64,000 bases of DNA from Rhytidiadelphus loreus (taxonomy: Eukaryota; Streptophyta; Bryopsida; Hypnales; Hylocomiaceae), in assembly GCA_947034895.1 (NCBI GenBank), contig OX344765.1, positions 31,315,001 through 31,379,000 on the forward strand, read 5' to 3'. The notes under the pieces are model-generated. The model saw only the letters and a program-made list of their open reading frames with translations. It did no database searches and was not told the DNA's origin. Shown here piece by piece: positions 57,801 to 64,000 of the stretch. Position 1 is the stretch's first letter. Each line of letters starts with the position of its first letter. Made by a program: the position numbers and the translations under genes.

Positions 57801-60800
57801 CATCTGCATCAGAGCGCCAATTGCTTGACTCTAGCAGTCCTGAAAACCAATGGCAGACGCAACATGATGGATGTGAAAACAAAGTAATGCAGATACCTCG
57901 CCAAGAATCATGCCCTGATTCACCAGACACTGAAACGGCTCTTTAGTAGATACCGCACCGATATCATAAAGAACCTTGTGCCAAAACCGTGCATAAAGTA
58001 GATGCAGAACTGAATGTTCAGCGCCTCCTACATATAGGTCTACTGGACCCCAATATCTGAAATGAAATGTTGGTTCAAATGGTTAAAAACAGTTCAAGGA
58101 TAAGGAAGCCTGAGAAAAGATTATCGTCCAGAAGAAGTTAAACCATGCGACAGCTCCGTCTTAGTCACTATATCCAAAAGGATGAGAATCGTACCTCTCC
58201 TTCTCTGGATCAACCAGTGCGTTGGCGTTTCTGGGATCCATGAATCTCAAATAGTACCTGCCCATAAGAGGAAGCTCACATTAAATTTCCTGGCATGACA
58301 CAAATCATTGGCCTCACATTGTATGAAAACAGTAACATATGGCCTTATCCGCATCAGCCAACTATCGCCCATTAGCGAACTGGGGTACTAAGGTCCATTA
58401 ACAAGTTGGAAGTTAACTAACCTATTTGGGCCGCACTTGCAAGGTAACTTACGGGGAGTTAGCTTAGAAGTTAGCTCACTGTTGCTACTTGGTTGCAGGC
58501 GGAATTAGAACTTCAAACCAATGGTATAGGCACAGTTAGCTTACTTGTCCAAAATCGAGAAGTTTGAGTTAACAAGTAAAGACGAATGTAAATTCAATGC
58601 AAGTTAGTTAGCACGAGTCGACTCCAACTAGCTAACCGATACAACTTCGGTAGTGTGAGAATTTGGTAACTTATTCCAGTTAGCTAATTGGCGCTACTTG
58701 GTTGGTGCGGGCAGGGTCTAAAAAAAGAAAATTTCTGTTATTGTGTAACTATCGTGCATCTAGTAGCAACGCATAGAAAGCCCAGAAGAGCAAAGATTAC
58801 CAGCAAGAGCCAGCCCACTGCGGCATAGTGTTTGTTTCCCGAAGAGCTGGTTTTCCTGACTCCGGATCGACGGTGTTCACCTGTCAACCATCCGCCACAA
58901 TGTTCAGCTTCAGCTCCACACAAAAAACAACGAATCAAAGAAACGACCGCCAAAAACAAAATAAAATTTAGCTTCTGCCAATAGCTTTTCCTTACAGAAG
59001 CTTTCTAAGAGACAAAAAATTACATAAACCACCCTAACGAAAATCCAAACCAGGGAATTACCCAGGAAGTGGCCTTAGCAAGAGGTGGTTCGCCGGTTCC
59101 AGTTGGTGTAAACTCGTCGATCTCTGGCAAAGCTACTGGCAAGTCTCTCTCTGGCACTGCCTTAATTTCACCATTCTCGAGTAAAAGCAATGGGAAGGGT
59201 TCTCCCCAGTATCTTTGTCTCGCAAATAGCCAATCCCGTAGCTTGTAGTTAACCTATAAAGTGTGGAATACAAGAGGTTTGCTTGTCAAATAGTGAGTTT
59301 CATTGCACAAACAAAATTATCCGCTACGTGCCGAAACGGCCGAAATTGGCCACTTCAATATCTATAGAAGTTGAAATGGATTATTTAGGAAGCTTCAAGG
59401 CAACAAAAAGCACCAATAGAGAGAAGAAATCATGTCCTACATTTTCAAACGATTGAAATCAATGTCTAGAAAGTCACCATACTATTAGCTTGCAAAGTGG
59501 ACTTTCTGTTTTTAGCTTGGGCACATAGAGGTTTATTGACGAACAAGACCGTAGCAGTCTGTAATCACATAAACTAGCCCTGGCAATCCTCTCACCTGCT
59601 TCGTCCCAGAGCCACTTTGCTCAAGCCACTGGATTACTTTCGCTGCTCCTTCGCTTGTCGAGAGTCCGTTGATATCAATTTCATAAGAGGAGTTAACAAG
59701 TGTTCCATCTCCAGAATAAGCTTTCTCCTGATCCCACTCCTTGCCATCATTAGGAGACACAACAAGACGCATGGGAAGATCGAAAGTTTTGGCAAACTCA
59801 AAATCTCTAGCATCATGGGCAGGCACGGCCATGATCGCTCCTGTGCCATAGCTGCAACACGATCCAAATTCTCAGGGGCCAATTTCGAGATGAGAATGCA
59901 TAAGTTCCCACAGTAGAACTTGTTTCATTAAAAGTATCTTGGCCATCGAATTAGTTCAACTCTAAGAAGTCAATTCTACAAAGGAAACCTAAGAACTTCT
60001 ACAATGACGTTCATTCTAGAAGACTAAAGCTTAAGGTTCAATTCTGAAAATAAATGAAGAAAAGCAGCCTCAATACGAAGGAAACCCACCCGCCTAATAC
60101 ATAGTCGGCTACCCAAACTGGAATGGCTTCTGCCGTTGCTGGATTCCTGGCATAAGTACCAGTAAAAACACCAGTTTTAACTTTCTGAAGCTCTGTTCTC
60201 TCCAAGTCACTCTTCCTGAGGGATGCTTCCACGTATTCAGCTACCTGCACGATATACATCAGGGACAGTAATAATTCATTGTCTGAAAATAAGTTAAGGT
60301 CTACGCTCAGATTTAGAAGAAAAAGGAACTACTAGACTACCATCACAGTAAGATACTTGAGAGACTGCCCAACAGGCAATTGAGAGAAGAGAGCTGATGT
60401 CTTTCAAGACTAGGATGCAAATAATTAACCCCTGAAGGACGAAAGGTTCCTGGTTTGAAAATAACCAATTTTGATTGATCATATTGTGGAAAGTATAACT
60501 CAGATGGGAAAAAATTTCGTATCACCAGAATCAGTGAATAACATTTGCATGCGCTGGTAAAAAATTAAATAAAACCGGACTACAACAAGTCCCCTCATGA
60601 CATACTCAAAACTGTTAGAAAAATCTGAAGTTTAACTTGGGCCTTCTGGTCCTGTGGGGGTTAACCAGTCACGGAAGGTCTAGTTCAAAGAGACGAACAT
60701 CACAATGTCATCGAAAATTCAGACCTTCAAGACGGTATCAAATCATTTCGAAAGATAAGCGATAGACACACTTACAGCATGTTTTTTATCCTCCGCAGTT

Positions 60801-63543
60801 AACTGCTCCAGCAGCGGATGCTCAGGCCCCACAACAAGATATCTGTGCAAAAATGACCGTAATCATTCCAATTGTCACACAACAATCTTGCATTATTCCA
60901 TAAACCCTCCTAAGCCATCACACAATACCACAGTGAGCATCTTTAAGCATGTCAACACTTTCAATTTTTGCTAATAAACCATTTGCTGCAAAGTAGCTAG
61001 CTAACGGAAATATTGTATCAATCAAGTTCAAGGCATTTTAACACTTACGTCGCCCCGCACAGAGTGTCAGGTCTTGTAGTGTAAACTCGCACGCAGAGGC
61101 CATCCCGCACTGCTCCGCTATGATCCAAGATGGGGAAACCCAGTTCAGCACCTTCAGAGCGGCCAATCCAGTTGCGCTGCATGTCTTTGATGCTCTCTGG
61201 CCAATCCAAGTCGTCTAGATCTTCCACTAAACGGTCAGCGTACTGCGTGATTCTCAGCATCCACTGTCGCATCGGCTGAGAGCAAATAATAGGTCAAAAG
61301 TTAGTATCAACTGGGATTAAAATTGGACAAAAGAAAGTCCCATCATAGCCTAAGCAAAAGTGTTACGAACCTTGCGAATGACTGGGTGACTCCCACGCTC
61401 GCTGAGGCCATCAATCACTTCCTCATTGGACAGAACTGTTCCAAGTGCAGGGCACCAATTGACTGCCACCTCTGCCTGGCCCAAATAATCCAGGGTCAAA
61501 CATTTTGAACTGTTGGACGATGTGAACTTCTCAACGGCATTCACGGTTAGAATGGACCCTAGGTTTAGGGTTCAAAAGTTGAGATAGAAAATACTAAAAT
61601 TGTGAGGGGCATGATTCTGTTTCCTATACCCTCTGTTACCAACAGCACCTCATCTATTTGAACACTTGCTTGGACTTATTAGCAAGTGGTGTCAGCGCGA
61701 CTGGGCTAAATGTCTGGTCACTGATCTTTGAATGGAAACGGGGTTATCTACAATTGCTTATACTGGTCTAAAGCCTACCACTTGAAATTGATACATAGCG
61801 ATGAAAATCTGATCTCAACAGACTTGGCTCTTGTACCAAAGGTCTTCTCATAGCTCTATAGCGATCTCCAAAAAATCACAATCCTACATCAAGTGATTAA
61901 AATCTTGAAGTGGCGCAAACAGCATCCTCTACGTTACAACTCAGTTTGAAATTACGGAGTGCTTGCCAAGACGATGTACTGGAATCTACCTCATATGCCA
62001 AGCCCCTTTTAAATAGCTGCAAAAAAATCCATTGTGTCCACTTGTAGTAGTCCGGCTCAGTCGTGGAGATTTCTCGTTGCCAATCGTATGAGAACCCAAG
62101 TGATTTGAGCTGCATGTGAAGTCACGAAAAGTCAAGAGCTGCAAAATAAGTACCGAATGGCCCCAGTCAATCTAAGCGTGTCGAAAACAGACTTTGGAAA
62201 CAGATCTCCAAGAAACAAACCTGTGAGCGAAACCGATCAATATTTTTCAACGTTGTGACTCGTGGATGCGTTCCGGTCTGCAAGCGAAAAATCACTGATT
62301 TAGTTTCATGGAGTACCGTAATAAACAGAGGCCATTTGTGTAATGATACTATGAACTACATTTTAAAGCTTTTCCGCCTCTTACCTTACAACAAACTATC
62401 ATGCTTCTTCAAGAATAAAATGAAGCGAACTAGTAGGAACCCCACTACCCAAAGGTATTCTACAAAAACACATTGCAATCTGCAGCATTTCACAAGGCAA
62501 AGATTTCTAAAATATCTGTTGGAGCGGTTTCTACTAGTGCCACTTATGCCCTTATCAAGTAAAGATTATCACAGGATTACCACACATTTAAGTAAGTATC
62601 AAACAAGCTCTGAAGAATAGAGCTTCTCAGTGGCAAGGTAATAATTGCAAGCACTACAACCACTAGTAGAAACCCCTCAAAGTGTTTAGGAAAACTATTC
62701 GAGTTAAACCCTTCCAATTGTAACGGAATTTAAGGCAATTTCCAACCTAAACTCTATCAATTACACCACGGCTACGTTTTCTAAAAAATCTGTAAGGGGG
62801 GCTCTAAACCTAACTGCAATGTAAAAATAACGACCAAATATATTATTCCAGGATATGAAAAAACCTCAATGGCGTACTGTTCAGCTGGTAACCCGAAGGC
62901 ATCCCAGCCCATGGGATGCAACACATTGAAGCCTCGCATCCGCTTGTAGCGAGCCATAATATCAGTAGCCGTGTAGCCTTCAGGGTGGCCAACATGTAAT
63001 CCTGCACCACTGAAGGGTACACATTCCTGTCAAAAACTTGCACTTGAATATCCATCAAACTCATAGCATTCTTGAGTTACAGTCAGATTCGCTGATGAAT
63101 AACTATTATTTAAGTTGTCACATAGGATTTAATAATACTCTCGGTTGGATATATGTCACACGCCTTTTAGAATTCAGAAATTTAGGTGATAACGATTTCC
63201 TCTTCATGCTCATTCAAAATGCTCGCTCATCAAAGGTTCTCTAGAATATTATGAACTGATATCACGAAAAAAGTCAGAGAGACAAGATTTTGAATCCTGT
63301 TACAAATTTCAAAATCTCAGAATTGCATTCATTCAATCTTCGTCATCTCAGCGTCGGAAATTAAACCAACCTGGGATAGGGAAACATATCCAGGACATAA
63401 TATTTCGGCTTGGTGGTGTCCACCACATCCGGAGTCCGAAAAGTCTGATTCTCTTCCCAATATTGCTGCCATCGTGCCTCTATCTCTGGAAAAGGATAGC
63501 CTCTAATTTTCTGGGGAGTTTCAAGGCTCTTCTCTAGCTCCAG
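54839..63543 (-). CDS. Leucyl-tRNA synthetase, bacterial/organellar type, 5'-incomplete
   Basis: Nineteen exons joining in phase (893 residues): 63543-63371, 63009-62865, 62277-62221, 62109-61990, 61475-61371, 61275-61049, 60842-60776, 60244-60090, 59851-59596, 59253-59062, 58880-58801, 58257-58195, 58056-57897, 57694-57590, 57201-57029, 56462-56285, 56183-56106, 55957-55826, 55054-54839. It charges tRNA-Leu. Signature motifs: HVGHPEGY (HIGH), [15 protein letters not shown], the CP1 editing domain with TTRPDT and [39 protein letters not shown], and the C-terminal [11 protein letters not shown]. The motifs and spacing are those of the bacterial class that plants use in chloroplasts and mitochondria. 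The editing motif reads TLCGAT where the family usually has TLFGAT. The exon(s) with the start codon and transit peptide lie upstream and could not be resolved. Introns carry two small mobile elements. Confidence 0.93.
55196..55277. mobile_element. Stowaway-like MITE in a LeuRS intron
   Basis: CTCCCTCTGTTTCTGAAAAA at the left and TTTTTCAGAAACTGAGGTAG at the right are complementary almost throughout, so the 82-bp element is a near-perfect hairpin. TA flanks both ends (55194-55195 and 55278-55279). The CTCCCTC.GTTTC terminus and TA target are the signature of Stowaway (Tc1/mariner) MITEs of plants. Confidence 0.88.
55285..55375. repeat. Dispersed repeat fragment shared with 15270-15355
   Basis: The ordered words AATGCACCAAAGAA, TTGGATA and TATGA.GGGTCAAA / TATGAGGGGTTCAAA occur in both places, over about 90 bp. 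It lies directly 3' of the Stowaway-like MITE. The parent element is unknown. Confidence 0.6.
60425..60664. mobile_element. TTAA element, family F (240 bp), in a LeuRS intron
   Basis: The ends are TTAACCCCTGAAGGACGAA and GGTCCTGTGGGGGTTAA, an imperfect inverted repeat with TTAA borders. It lies entirely in the intron between exons 60842-60776 and 60244-60090. A worn relative lies in an RNase H1 intron (46420-46600). Confidence 0.8.
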
Positions 63544-64000
63544 CTGCACGAGCATCCAATTCTCCAATCAATTCAGGTCAAACCCAAACTAACCTTAAAA
63601 TCACACACCTATCGGAATCTCTTCAATAGTAGGCATCAGAACTTGAAGAAGCGAAGCTGAAGAGAATCCGGATGACTCATGAGTGGCAAATTCCAACAGA
63701 GAAACTTTGAAATCCCATACGGCGATTGATTATCATGTTATACAGACAGTCATTAACAAGAGGAATTCACGTCACAACTAAAACTAACCCTAAAACACAC
63801 ATTTATCTGAATCTCATCAATATTGGTTTCAGACCTTGAGAGCAATGGGTGCGCGTCCAATCTCAACATTCACCAGCACAAATTCATTGAAGACCCCATC
63901 TAGCGCTTATGGTGCAATATAATGGTAAACAAGAGAACTAGCCAATAGTTTGCTCAAATAGGCAACAATCTGTTCAATACGGTGCTATTTACCGAAATGG
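63544..64000 (-). other. 5' side of the LeuRS gene, upstream exon not resolved
   Basis: The first recognised LeuRS exon begins after an acceptor at 63544 (CTCGTGCAG/CTGGAG). The transit peptide exon should be in or beyond this stretch. A frame at about 63842-63908 followed by AAG/GTCTG could be a phase-0 exon (..IGRAPIALK), but its left border is not convincing. Confidence 0.35.

Noticed and set aside
63842..63908. Upstream LeuRS exon encoding the end of the transit peptide
   Set aside because: The 3' border is donor-like and in phase, but the 5' border lacks a convincing acceptor or start codon, so it was not added to the gene.

Overview
The window reads as nuclear DNA of a land plant, most likely a moss. 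Intergenic DNA is AT-rich, genes are spliced with short introns, and one gene encodes a fused protein kinase, NB-ARC and LRR protein, an immune-receptor architecture I know mainly from mosses. The species cannot be named from the sequence.

Layout: (1) 2.65-9.2 kb, plus strand: the kinase-NB-ARC-LRR gene in four exons that join in phase, with a predicted N-terminal membrane segment. Its LRR exon is a 72-bp tandem array that runs about 1.1 kb past the stop codon as a decayed tail. (2) 9.2-15.5 kb: no gene seen. It holds a 1.7-kb stretch crowded with a CCAAnTnGG-like motif and a long hairpin. (3) 15.68-15.99 kb: an intact intronless histone H4 gene, followed by a broken duplicate of its 3' end. 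(4) 18.45-20.47 kb, minus: a four-exon coiled-coil protein of unknown function. (5) 22.35-23.94 kb, minus: an intronless homologue of the proteasome assembly chaperone PSMD5. (6) 24-37 kb: a transposon-rich stretch with one possible small ORF at 30.2 kb. (7) 38.4-39.6 kb, minus: a relative of plant CUE-domain proteins that appears to lack the CUE domain. (8) 45.1-49.2 kb, minus: an eight-exon ribonuclease H1 with an N-terminal hybrid-binding domain and two in-frame starts. Two unassigned exon-like segments lie just downstream. (9) 54.8-63.5 kb, minus: nineteen exons of a bacterial-type (organellar) leucyl-tRNA synthetase whose 5' end lies beyond or near the window edge.

The genes do not form a pathway. 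H4, PSMD5, RNase H1 and LeuRS are housekeeping genes, and the receptor-like gene is probably for defence.

The most unusual feature is a set of non-autonomous elements, at least six families and about fifteen copies, that share one plan: TTAA, then CCCnTAAA or similar, then the inverted complement, then TTAA. Two copies sit inside other copies at a TTAA site, which supports TTAA as the duplicated target. That is the hallmark of piggyBac-type transposition. Other elements with clean signatures are a hAT-like element with an exact 8-bp target duplication, a second element with an 8-bp duplication nested in a TTAA element, a Stowaway-like hairpin element, and a 411-bp element with about 28-bp terminal inverted repeats. 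Exon boundaries given here were read by eye from splice consensus, phase and family similarity.
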